From Bacillota bacterium (GTDB lineage Bacteria; Bacillota; Clostridia; Oscillospirales; Oscillospiraceae): a stretch of 8,449 nucleotides of DNA. The stretch spans positions 1 through 8,449 of the forward strand of contig JAEXWS010000205.1 of assembly GCA_023406225.1 (NCBI GenBank). The letters are read 5' to 3'. The notes under the pieces were generated by a model. The model was not told where the DNA came from. It worked only from the letters and a program-made list of their open reading frames with translations, and did not search any database. A program made the position numbers and the translations under genes. Positions 1 to 5,829 of this stretch are shown in pieces; position 1 is the stretch's first letter; every line of letters begins with the position of its first letter.

Positions 1-337
1 GCTTGCGCCGCAGGCGGTCCGCCTGGGCGGAGCGGCCCGCCTCCCGCAGCATGTCCAGATAGGCCTCGTCGCTCTGGCGGAGCTGCTTTTTCAGCGCGCC
101 GGACTTTTTAAACACCGGCGTCCGCCGGGCCTTGGGGATGGACTGTTCCTTGGGGGAGCGGGCGCCTCCGGCGGCGCGGAGCTCAAAATGGCCGAAGTCC
201 GGGCGCATGGGGACCACGTCCTCCGTCTCCATCCGGTCGATCACAGCGTCAAAAAATGCGTTCAGCGTCGCCTCGGCTTCCGTCCGGCTGCACCGGGCGC
301 GCAGAGCGGTCTCCTCCAAAAGCTGATCCCAGGTCAC
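1..337 (-). CDS. HU/IHF-family DNA-binding protein, divergent, 3' end outside window
   Basis: Reading the minus strand from a GTG at 337-335 gives 112 uninterrupted codons that run off the left edge. A strong ribosome site (AAGGGGGG, about 341-349) precedes the GTG. The N-terminus (MTWDQLLEETALRARCSRTE) fits the HU helix-turn-helix dimerisation region. DFGHFELR at residues 47-54 fits the conserved HU GFGxFxxR turn, RSP at 60-62 sits where HU has the DNA-kinking RNP, and PVFKKSGALKK at 74-84 fits the HU ending vFkPGkaLk. HU proteins normally stop near residue 90. This one continues with a charged, probably helical extension past residue 112. It would bind and bend DNA as a dimer in the nucleoid; that role is family knowledge. 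Its leader carries a putative c-di-GMP riboswitch. The divergent sequence makes a specialised HU-like regulator possible. Confidence 0.6.
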   Translation of the reverse strand, partial: MTWDQLLEETALRARCSRTEAEATLNAFFDAVIDRMETEDVVPMRPDFGHFELRAAGGARSPKEQSIPKARRTPVFKKSGALKKQLRQSDEAYLDMLREAGRSAQADRLRRK

Positions 338-354
338 GGCAAATCCCCCCTTAC

Positions 355-391
355 AAAAAGAAAAATACAGATACGCCTGCCGGGCACCTGC
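355..391 (-). terminator. Intrinsic terminator in the leader of the HU-like gene (riboswitch expression platform)
   Basis: On the minus strand, GCAGGT-GCC (391-383) pairs with GGC-GT-ATCTGT (377-367) around the loop CGGCA. The stem has 9 pairs, two of them G-U, with a 2-nt bulge. It is followed by ATTTTTCTTTTT (366-355). It ends 6-8 nt before the ribosome site and 18 nt before the GTG start, so termination here would silence the gene. Its 5' arm and loop (387-381, GTGCCCG) are perfectly complementary to 488-482 (CGGGCAC) at the 5' edge of the aptamer, which gives a plausible antiterminator. Confidence 0.65.
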
Positions 392-400
392 ATCAAAACG

Positions 401-490
401 ACCTGACAACTGGCTGGCATGTCTCCCGATAGGTTGGGAGAGTTAGCCCCTTTAGCTTTGCGGCGCTGCCTTTTGGCAGCTGTGCCCGTA
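401..490 (-). promoter_or_regulatory. Putative cyclic-di-GMP-I (GEMM) riboswitch aptamer
   Basis: Read on the minus strand, the order of elements matches the GEMM class. A GGGCACA 5' edge (487-481) is followed by a hairpin GCTGCC-AAAA-GGCAGC (480-465). Next comes the signature GCCGCAAAGCTAAAGGGG with CTAA (464-443), then a second hairpin TCTCCC/GGGAGA (441-422), and finally GCCAGCCAGTTGTC (418-405). GGCA (486-483) can pair with TGTC (408-405) to close P1. The CGCAAAGC junction and the AGCCAGTTG/CTG-type 3' segment are the most conserved parts of this class, which senses c-di-GMP (variants sense cGAMP). Departures: the first hairpin has an AAAA loop rather than GNRA, and the usual A-rich strand of the P2 internal loop is shortened. 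It sits directly upstream of a terminator and the HU-like gene. Confidence 0.7.
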
Positions 491-651
491 TTTGATTTTC
501 TGGTGTATTTTACTATTTAAACACAGTTTCCGGGAAATTACCACCTTATTTTCCGGAAAGGTCCGCCAATCTTTTATGAGGGAAGTTGTAAAAAACATAC
601 AAATATGAACAAATTTAAAAAAATGTACCAAAAAGGGGCCGATTCCGGGGC
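491..651. other. AT-rich divergent intergenic region with two operator-like palindromes
   Basis: This stretch lies between the riboswitch and the plus-strand operon and has no credible gene. It is much richer in A and T than the flanking coding DNA. Two related palindromes stand out: TTTCCGGGAAA (527-537) and TTTCCGGAAA (550-559), with centres about 22 bp apart, close to two helical turns. On the minus strand a TAAAAT hexamer (512-507) is a fair -10 box for the riboswitch transcript, but no good -35 is present 17 nt upstream. The first palindrome lies where the -35 would be, which would suit a factor-dependent promoter. The promoter assignment is inference; the palindromes are seen directly. 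Confidence 0.4.
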
Positions 652-666
652 ATGACCGGCGGGGAC

Positions 667-695
667 TGTACACCGGCCGGAAAAAATGGTATACT
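667..695 (+). promoter_or_regulatory. Sigma-A-type promoter of the FHA-SEDS/PBP operon
   Basis: TGTACA (667-672, four of six matches to TTGACA) is followed after exactly 17 nt by TATACT (690-695, five of six matches to TATAAT). Transcription would begin near 702, about 70 nt before the chosen ATG at 772. It is the best promoter match seen in this intergenic region. Confidence 0.65.
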
Positions 696-706
696 ACTAA
701 AACCGA

Positions 707-736
707 CGGCGGGGCGGACGCACGTCCGCCCCGCCG
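707..736 (+). repeat. 14-bp perfect GC-rich inverted repeat in the 5' UTR
   Basis: CGGCGGGGCGGACG (707-720) and CGTCCGCCCCGCCG (723-736) are exact reverse complements separated by only CA, so the RNA would form at least a 12-bp stem with a small loop. It starts a few nucleotides after the predicted transcription start and ends about 20 nt before the ribosome site (756-763). No U tract follows on the plus strand, so it is not an ordinary terminator. It could protect the 5' end of the mRNA, act as a protein-binding site, or tune translation. No known element is recognised. Confidence 0.6.
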
Positions 737-771
737 CGGCGAGATTTGGATCTGGAAAGGAGGCGGACGGC

Positions 772-2589
772 ATGGAGACGTTCACCGCGCCGCTTCAAAC
801 GCTTTTGGACGGGCTGACCGCGCTGCTTGCGGCGCAGCCGATGATCGGGATGTGGTATATGGCGTTCGTCCGCTTTCTGTTTCCGGTGCTGGCGGTGGGC
901 ATCCTCTGGCGGGCCATCCGGTCCCTGCTGCAGATCCCCCACACGCCGGAGACGTGGGGGCAGCTCAGCCTGCCAAACGGCGCGCCCATCCCGCTCACCC
1001 ACTGGGAGAATATCATCGGCCGCGGCAAGACCGCGGACGTGAAGCTGAACTACCCCAGCATCTCCCGCCAGCACGCGGCGCTGTGCCGGGGCGAGGACGA
1101 GCGGTGGACCCTTTACGACCTGGGGTCCAAGGGCGGTACCGCGGTGAACGGGGAGCCTGTGGCCGGGTCCGTCCCGGTGAAGCTGGGGGACACCATCGCC
1201 CTGGGCGGCGTGCCGCTGATCTTCCTGCCCCAGACCGTGGCGGAGCGGGAGGAGCAGGAGGAGCTGCGCCGGGCGGAGCGCCCCGCCGCCGTCTGGCCCT
1301 CCTTTTTGTGGCTGACGGTGTTTCAGGCGCTGGCCTGCTTTCAGTTGGTGATCGCGGCGGGGGAGGGGGCCTCCGTCTCCATCCCCCTGGCCTTTTTGGG
1401 GCTGACGGCGGTGATGTGGGTGTATTTCGCGGTGCTGCGGGCCACCCGGTGCGTGGGGTTTGAGATGGAGACCATCGCCTTCTTCCTCTCCACGCTGTCC
1501 CTGTCCGTGACCGCGTCCAGCGCGCCGGGGAGCCTGATCAAGCAGTTCGCGGCCGTGGTGCTGGGCCTGGGGCTGTTTCTGGTGCTGGGGCTGTTTTTGC
1601 GGGATCTGAGCCGGGTGCAGAAGATCCGCTGGCTCATGGCCGCCGGGGCCATCGGCCTGCTGGGGATCACCCTGGCGCTGGGCCGCTCCAAGTACGGGGC
1701 GGTGAACTGGATCTCCCTGGGTCCGGTGTCCTTCCAGCCCTCGGAGATCGCCAAGATCTGCTATATCTTCGCCGGGTCCGCCACCCTGGAGCGGCTGTTC
1801 CACAAGCGGAACCTGGCGCTGTTCATCGTCCTCACGGGCCTGTGCATCGGCCTTTTGGGCCTGATGAGCGATTTCGGCACGGCGGCCATCTTCTTTGTGA
1901 CCTTCCTGGTCATCGCCTACCTCCGCTCCGGAGACTTTGCGACGCTCTCCCTCATCTGCGGCGCGGCGGTGTTCGGCGCGGGCATCATCTTGAAATTCAA
2001 GCCCTACATTCTCAGCCGCTTCGCCTCCTGGGGCCACGCCTGGGAGGCCGCCTCCGGCGCGGGCTATCAGCAGACCCGCACCATGTCCGCCGCCGCCTCC
2101 GGCGGGCTTCTGGGCATGGGCGCGGGCAACGGCTGGCTCCACCGCATCGCGGCGGCGGACACGGACCTGGTGTTCGGGATGCTCTGCGAGGAGTGGGGGC
2201 TGCTCATCGCGCTGCTGGCGGCGGCGTCCATCATCACCCTGGCGCTGTTCGCCGCCCGGGCCTGCCGGGTGGGCCGGTCCAGCTTTTACACCATCGCCGG
2301 GTGCGCGGCGGCTTCGCTGCTGGTGTTCCAGACCTGTTTGAACGTGTTCGGCTCCGTGGACCTGCTGCCCCTGACCGGCGTGACGTTCCCCTTCGTCTCC
2401 AACGGCGGGTCCGCCATGATGTCCGCCTGGGGCCTGCTGGCCTTTTTGAAGGCCACGGACACCCGGGAAAACGCCAGCTTCGCCATCCGGCGGGCGCCCC
2501 AGCGGCGTTTGACGGAGGAGGCCCGCCGCAGGACGGAGCCTGTGGGCGACCCCTTTGCCCAGAAGGAGGTGCGGGATGAAGAAGATTGA
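772..2589 (+). CDS. FHA-domain / RodA-FtsW (SEDS) fusion, peptidoglycan glycosyltransferase
   Basis: This 605-residue membrane protein is predicted to polymerise lipid II into glycan strands. AAAGGAGG at 756-763, 8 nt upstream, sets the ATG. One hydrophobic segment (about 24-52) precedes a cytoplasmic FHA domain (about 68-152): GRGK at 83-86, SISRQH at 96-101, and LGSKGGTAVNG at 117-127, where a Gly replaces the usual Asn of NGT. A charged linker (155-172) leads into the multi-pass SEDS domain (about 175-560). SEDS signatures are WISLG (313-317), FQPSEIAK (321-328), SDFGTA (366-371), GYQQ (431-434), DTDLVF (463-468) with the probable catalytic Asp465, and PLTGVTFPFVSNGGS (533-547). The last normally reads SYGGS, and the Pro-Glu normally before TDF is absent. 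A basic and acidic tail of about 45 residues follows. FHA domains read phosphothreonine, so a Ser/Thr kinase probably controls it. It overlaps the next gene by 14 nt. RodA- or FtsW-like role is not decided by sequence alone. Confidence 0.9.
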   Translation: METFTAPLQTLLDGLTALLAAQPMIGMWYMAFVRFLFPVLAVGILWRAIRSLLQIPHTPETWGQLSLPNGAPIPLTHWENIIGRGKTADVKLNYPSISRQHAALCRGEDERWTLYDLGSKGGTAVNGEPVAGSVPVKLGDTIALGGVPLIFLPQTVAEREEQEELRRAERPAAVWPSFLWLTVFQALACFQLVIAAGEGASVSIPLAFLGLTAVMWVYFAVLRATRCVGFEMETIAFFLSTLSLSVTASSAPGSLIKQFAAVVLGLGLFLVLGLFLRDLSRVQKIRWLMAAGAIGLLGITLALGRSKYGAVNWISLGPVSFQPSEIAKICYIFAGSATLERLFHKRNLALFIVLTGLCIGLLGLMSDFGTAAIFFVTFLVIAYLRSGDFATLSLICGAAVFGAGIILKFKPYILSRFASWGHAWEAASGAGYQQTRTMSAAASGGLLGMGAGNGWLHRIAAADTDLVFGMLCEEWGLLIALLAAASIITLALFAARACRVGRSSFYTIAGCAAASLLVFQTCLNVFGSVDLLPLTGVTFPFVSNGGSAMMSAWGLLAFLKATDTRENASFAIRRAPQRRLTEEARRRTEPVGDPFAQKEVRDEED

Positions 2590-3943
2590 ACGGCGGGCGG
2601 TGGTCTGCCGCATCCTGGCGCTTCTGCTGGCGGCGGGACTGTGCGTCTTTCTGGTGAAATACTTCACCAAGGGCGGAAGCTGGGCCTCCTCGGCCTTCAA
2701 CCGCCATCTCTATAACGCGGAGGGGGTCCTGGCCAGCGGCACGGTGCTGGACCGGGACGGCGACGTGCTCTCCACCGTGGAGGGCGGCAGGCGCACCTAT
2801 TACGACGACGCCACGGTCCGAAAGGCCACGCTCCACGCGGTGGGGGACCTCCAGGGCAATATCGGCACCGGGGCCCTCAACGCCTTCGCTGACAAGCTGA
2901 CGGGATTCAGCCTCCTGAACGGCGCGTTTGGCGCCTCGCAGGGCAGAGAGCTGTACCTCACCATCGACGCCCGGTACAACTATGAGGCGTACCAAGCCCT
3001 GAACGGCCATGCGGGCACGGTGGCGGTGTACAATTACAAAACGGGGGAGATCTTGTGCATGGTGTCCGCCCCCAGCTACGATCCGCTGAACGTCCCGGCG
3101 GATATCGGGACCAGCGGTCGCTACCAGGGCGCGTATCTGAACCGCTTCCTCTCGTCCACCTTCACGCCGGGGTCCGTGTTCAAGACCGTGACGATGGCGG
3201 CGGCCATCGGGGAGCTGAAGGACCTGGACAGCCGCACCTGGAACTGCGCCGGCAGCGTTCAGATCGGGGGGGAGACCATCGTCTGCTCCGGCACCCACGG
3301 GGAGCAGGACGCGGGCGCGGCCTTCGCCAACTCCTGCAACGTGGCCTTCGCGGAGATGGCGCAGGAGCTGGGCGGGAACGTCTTGAAGAAGTATACGGAA
3401 AAGGCGGGGCTGACGAACAGCTATTCCATCGACGGCCTGCCCACCGCCAGAGGGACCTTCGCCTTTGACGGCGCCACGGACGGCGAGCTGGGCTGGGCCG
3501 CCGTGGGCCAGGATCAGGACCTGGTAAACCCCGCGTCGCTGATGGTCTATATGGGCGCCGTCGCAAACGGCGGAAAGGCGGCGCAGCCGCACCTCATCGG
3601 CAGGACCACCGGCGTTCTGGGCCTGCCGTCCCTGCCCCGCCTGACCCGCAGGACGGGGACGCTGATCGACCGCTCCACGGCGGAGCGGCTGGCGGACATG
3701 ATGGCGGACAATGTGGAAAAGACCTATGGGACCAAGCGCTTTCCCAATATGGACGTCTGCGCCAAGTCCGGCACCGCCGAGGTGGGGGAGGGAAAGACGC
3801 CCCACGCCTGGTTCGCGGGCTTCCTCCGGAACGAGGACGCGCCCTATGCCTTCGTGGTCCTGGTGGAAAACGGCGGCGGCGGGTCCTCCGTGGCGGGCAC
3901 GGCGGCGGGAAAGGTGCTGAACGTCATGGTGAATGGATATTAA
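2576..3943 (+). CDS. Class B penicillin-binding protein (PbpA/FtsI-like D,D-transpeptidase)
   Basis: This 455-residue protein is predicted to cross-link peptidoglycan outside the membrane, anchored by one N-terminal segment (about 8-28). AAGGAGGT at 2563-2570 is 5 nt before ATG 2576 and decides this start over an in-frame ATG at 2555. All three penicillin-binding motifs are present: SVFK (Ser200 nucleophile, Lys203) after PG, SCN (253-255), and KSGT (397-400). GTVLDRDGDVLST (55-67) matches the class B N-terminal module, and GQDQDLVNPASL with ANGG (311-333) matches the region before the KSG. Class B enzymes are usually 550-700 residues. Here the pedestal is only about 100 residues, resembling actinobacterial PbpA. 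Its 14-nt overlap with the SEDS gene implies translational coupling and a working SEDS-bPBP pair. Symbol withheld because pbpA and ftsI type cannot be told apart here. Confidence 0.9.
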   Translation: MKKIERRAVVCRILALLLAAGLCVFLVKYFTKGGSWASSAFNRHLYNAEGVLASGTVLDRDGDVLSTVEGGRRTYYDDATVRKATLHAVGDLQGNIGTGALNAFADKLTGFSLLNGAFGASQGRELYLTIDARYNYEAYQALNGHAGTVAVYNYKTGEILCMVSAPSYDPLNVPADIGTSGRYQGAYLNRFLSSTFTPGSVFKTVTMAAAIGELKDLDSRTWNCAGSVQIGGETIVCSGTHGEQDAGAAFANSCNVAFAEMAQELGGNVLKKYTEKAGLTNSYSIDGLPTARGTFAFDGATDGELGWAAVGQDQDLVNPASLMVYMGAVANGGKAAQPHLIGRTTGVLGLPSLPRLTRRTGTLIDRSTAERLADMMADNVEKTYGTKRFPNMDVCAKSGTAEVGEGKTPHAWFAGFLRNEDAPYAFVVLVENGGGGSSVAGTAAGKVLNVMVNGY

Positions 3944-3961
3944 GGAAAGAGAGTACGAACG

Positions 3962-4264
3962 ATGGATGAGAAAAAACGCGGCATCCTGCTGCAAACGGTG
4001 AAGCAGATGAACATCGGCGCGGTGGTCTCCGGCATCGGCTTTTTGCTGTATCTGGGGGCCTCGGCCCTGAAACTGGACGCCCTGGCGGATATCCTGACCA
4101 TGGCCTTCGGCATCGTGGCGCTGTATGTGTTCCTCTCCGTGGCCCGGGGCCGGTACCGGGACAAGGAGGCCGTCAGCTACAGCCTCCTCTGGGGCCAGGG
4201 CGCGCTGACCATTTTGCTGGTGGGCTGCGCGGCGCTGACGGTCAAAACGCAGATGGGCCTGTAA
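3962..4264 (+). CDS. Small three-segment membrane protein of unknown function
   Basis: The product has 100 residues. I do not recognise the family. Three hydrophobic segments are visible at about 17-35, 42-62 and 74-94, with a basic N-terminus (MDEKKRG) and a basic loop at 62-68 (RGRYRDK). By the positive-inside rule, the loop between segments 2 and 3 is cytoplasmic. It begins 18 nt after the PBP stop with a moderate ribosome site (AGGAAAGAG, about 3944-3953) and lies before the first terminator, so it is probably co-transcribed with the SEDS and PBP genes. The position suggests, but does not show, a link to cell-wall synthesis. Its composition and coding character resemble its neighbours, and no reading frame on the other strand looks better. 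Confidence 0.7.
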   Translation: MDEKKRGILLQTVKQMNIGAVVSGIGFLLYLGASALKLDALADILTMAFGIVALYVFLSVARGRYRDKEAVSYSLLWGQGALTILLVGCAALTVKTQMGL

Positions 4265-4301
4265 AAAAACGCTGTGCGCCTTATTCGGCGCACAGCGTTT
4301 T
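4263..4301. terminator. Bidirectional intrinsic terminator between convergent genes
   Basis: AAAACGCTGTGCGCC (4266-4280) and GGCGCACAGCGTTTT (4287-4301) are exact reverse complements around the loop TTATTC (4281-4286). Plus-strand transcripts meet TTTT after the stem. Minus-strand transcripts meet seven Ts (4269-4263), so it should be stronger for the MATE gene. The MATE stop codon lies in the loop, and the last MATE codons form the 5' arm of the minus-strand hairpin. Confidence 0.9.
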
Positions 4302-5684
4302 CATTGGCTCCATCTCCGGTTCCAGGCGGCCCTTCAGCCGCCGCATGGCCCAGAGGATGCAGATCATATGGGCGGTGAGGGTCAGCGCCCAGGAGACGGG
4401 ATAGGACCAGTAGACCGTCTCCACCGTGTGGTAGGCGGGGAGCTGGAAGACGGTGGACACCCACACCAGCCGCAGCCCGCAGGCGCCCACCAGCGTCACC
4501 ACCATGGGCAGCACCGAATAGCCGATGCCCCGCAGGGTCCCCACGGCCACGTCCATCATGCCGCACACGGCGTGGGTGCAGGCCACGATGCCCATGCGGG
4601 CCATGCCCGCCCGCACCACGGCGGCGCTGGGAGAATAGATGCCCAGCAGCCGGGGGCCCAGCAGCAGCGCGCCGCCGCCCAAAGCCAGCCCCACCGCCGC
4701 CACGCAGAGCTCCGCCCGCAGGAGGATCTGCCAGATGCGGCGGTAATTGCCCGCGCCCATATTCTGGCTGGTGAAGGAGACGTTGGCCTGATAAAAGGCG
4801 TTCATGGCGGCGTAAACGAAGTTTTCGATGTTGTTGGCGGCGGAGTTGCCCGCCATGACGATCTCGCCGAAGGAGTTCACGGAGGACTGGATCACCACGT
4901 TGGACAGGGCGAACAGCACGCCCTGGAAGCCCGCTGGCAGGCCCACCCGCAGGATTTGGCGGAGCTTGGCCGGATGGATGCGGAGGAGGCGGAGCTCCAG
5001 CCGGATGGCCCCCGGCTCCCGCATCAGGCAGCGGACCACCAAAAAGGCGGAGATGCACTGGGAGATGACGGTGGCCAGGGCCACGCCCGCCACGTCCAGC
5101 CCGCACACGATGACGAAGAAGAGGTTCAAGACCACGTTGACGAGCCCCGCGCCGAAGAGGTAGTAGAGGGGGCGCTGGGTGTCGCCCACCGCCCGCAGAA
5201 GCGCCGCGCCGAAATTATAGAGCATGGTGGCGGTCATGCCGCCGAAATAGATGCGCAGATACAGCGCCGCCAGATCCAGGACGTTTGCGGGGCACTGCAT
5301 CCAGATGAGGACCCGCCGGGCCCCGAATATGCCCAGAACCGTCAGGAACAGGCCGCTGAGAAGGCTCAGCAGCATGGCGGTGTGGACGGTCCTGCTCAGC
5401 TCCTCCGGCTCCTTCGCGCCGTAGTGCCGGGCGGCCAGGATGTTGGCCCCGATGGAAAGGCCCAGGAAGAGGTTCGTCAAAAGGCCGATGAGGGAGGTGT
5501 TGGACCCCACCGCCGCCAGGGAGTTGTCCCCGGCGAAGCGGCCCACCACCACGATGTCCGCCGCGTTGAACAAGAGCTGGAGCATGCTCGAACACATGAG
5601 GGGCACCGCGAACCGCAGCAGCTTTGAAAGGATCGGCCCGCTGCACATATCGATCTCATAGGTCTTTCCCGGCTTTCCGGACAT
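4281..5684 (-). CDS. MATE-family multidrug/cation antiporter
   Basis: This 467-residue polytopic protein has the length and hydrophobic pattern of the MATE (multi antimicrobial extrusion) family, which uses 12 membrane helices in two six-helix bundles to export organic cations and drugs in exchange for Na+ or H+. Recognisable family features include PLMCSSMLQLLFNAADIVVV followed by GRF (first helix and start of the second), LAAVGSNTS, a GLSIGAN stretch, GAALLRAVGDTQRPL, and in the second half VGLPAGFQGVLFALSN with SQNMGAG. The chosen ATG 5684-5682 gives an MSGKPGKTYE start, with GGGAG 3 nt and AAAGGGG about 11 nt upstream. A TTG at 5723 is in frame but falls in the leader hairpin. The gene has its own promoter and a terminator on each side, so it is a single-gene unit. 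The substrate cannot be read from the sequence. Confidence 0.9.
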   Translation of the reverse strand: MSGKPGKTYEIDMCSGPILSKLLRFAVPLMCSSMLQLLFNAADIVVVGRFAGDNSLAAVGSNTSLIGLLTNLFLGLSIGANILAARHYGAKEPEELSRTVHTAMLLSLLSGLFLTVLGIFGARRVLIWMQCPANVLDLAALYLRIYFGGMTATMLYNFGAALLRAVGDTQRPLYYLFGAGLVNVVLNLFFVIVCGLDVAGVALATVISQCISAFLVVRCLMREPGAIRLELRLLRIHPAKLRQILRVGLPAGFQGVLFALSNVVIQSSVNSFGEIVMAGNSAANNIENFVYAAMNAFYQANVSFTSQNMGAGNYRRIWQILLRAELCVAAVGLALGGGALLLGPRLLGIYSPSAAVVRAGMARMGIVACTHAVCGMMDVAVGTLRGIGYSVLPMVVTLVGACGLRLVWVSTVFQLPAYHTVETVYWSYPVSWALTLTAHMICILWAMRRLKGRLEPEMEPMKTLCAE

Positions 5685-5712
5685 GATCTCCCGCACCCCT
5701 TTGCGCCAAATT

Positions 5713-5731
5713 CGCCTGTCCAAGACAGGCG
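5713..5731 (-). repeat. 8-bp perfect inverted repeat at the start of the MATE transcript
   Basis: CGCCTGTC (5713-5720) and GACAGGCG (5724-5731) are exact reverse complements with a 3-nt loop. The repeat begins just downstream of the predicted -10 box, so it would lie at the very 5' end of the MATE mRNA or act as an operator over the start site. No U tract follows it. Confidence 0.5.
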
Positions 5732-5738
5732 CACCATT

Positions 5739-5747
5739 ATCTTAGCA
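5739..5747 (-). promoter_or_regulatory. Extended -10 promoter of the MATE gene
   Basis: On the minus strand TGCTAAGAT (5747-5739) fits the extended -10 pattern TGnTATAAT with four of six core matches. No strong -35 is present upstream, which an extended -10 can tolerate. It lies about 55 nt before the MATE ATG and about 35 nt downstream, in the minus direction, of the metNIQ terminator. Confidence 0.45.
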
Positions 5748-5780
5748 CGGTCTTTACGGAAAAGCTACCCGAAATCGACA

Positions 5781-5814
5781 AAAACTTCCCCGCAGGCGCT
5801 GCCTGCGGGGAAGC
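5781..5814 (-). terminator. Strong intrinsic terminator of the metNIQ operon
   Basis: CTTCCCCGCAGGC and GCCTGCGGGGAAG (5786-5798 and 5802-5814) form a 13-bp perfect stem with a 3-nt loop. On the minus strand it is followed by TTTTT (5785-5781). It lies 16 nt past the metQ stop and separates this operon from the MATE gene. Confidence 0.92.
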
Positions 5815-5829
5815 GGGAGAGGGATGCAT

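Noticed and set aside
707..736. Reading the 14-bp hairpin as an intrinsic terminator
   Set aside because: No U tract follows on the plus strand, and on the minus strand only TTTT occurs several bases later.
652..771. Upstream in-frame ATG that would add 40 residues to the FHA-SEDS protein
   Set aside because: The added part overlaps the promoter and the 14-bp hairpin, has no ribosome site or family similarity, and a strong AAAGGAGG lies 8 nt before the ATG at 772.
697..2700. Long open frame of 667 codons on the minus strand across the FHA-SEDS gene
   Set aside because: Its product is low-complexity Gly/Arg/Gln/His/Pro-rich, typical of a frame antisense to GC-rich coding DNA, while the plus frame has clear FHA and SEDS motifs.
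2234..3994. Long open frame of 586 codons on the minus strand across the PBP gene
   Set aside because: It has shadow composition, no recognisable domain and no ribosome site, and it spans two well-supported plus-strand genes.
4368..5627. Open frame of 419 codons on the plus strand across the MATE gene
   Set aside because: It is rich in His, Gln, Gly and Asp without hydrophobic organisation. The opposite frame is a clear MATE protein.
5685..5723. TTG at 5723 as the MATE start
   Set aside because: The TTG lies in the loop of the leader hairpin with no ribosome site before it, whereas ATG 5684 has purine-rich sites upstream and a normal MATE N-terminus.
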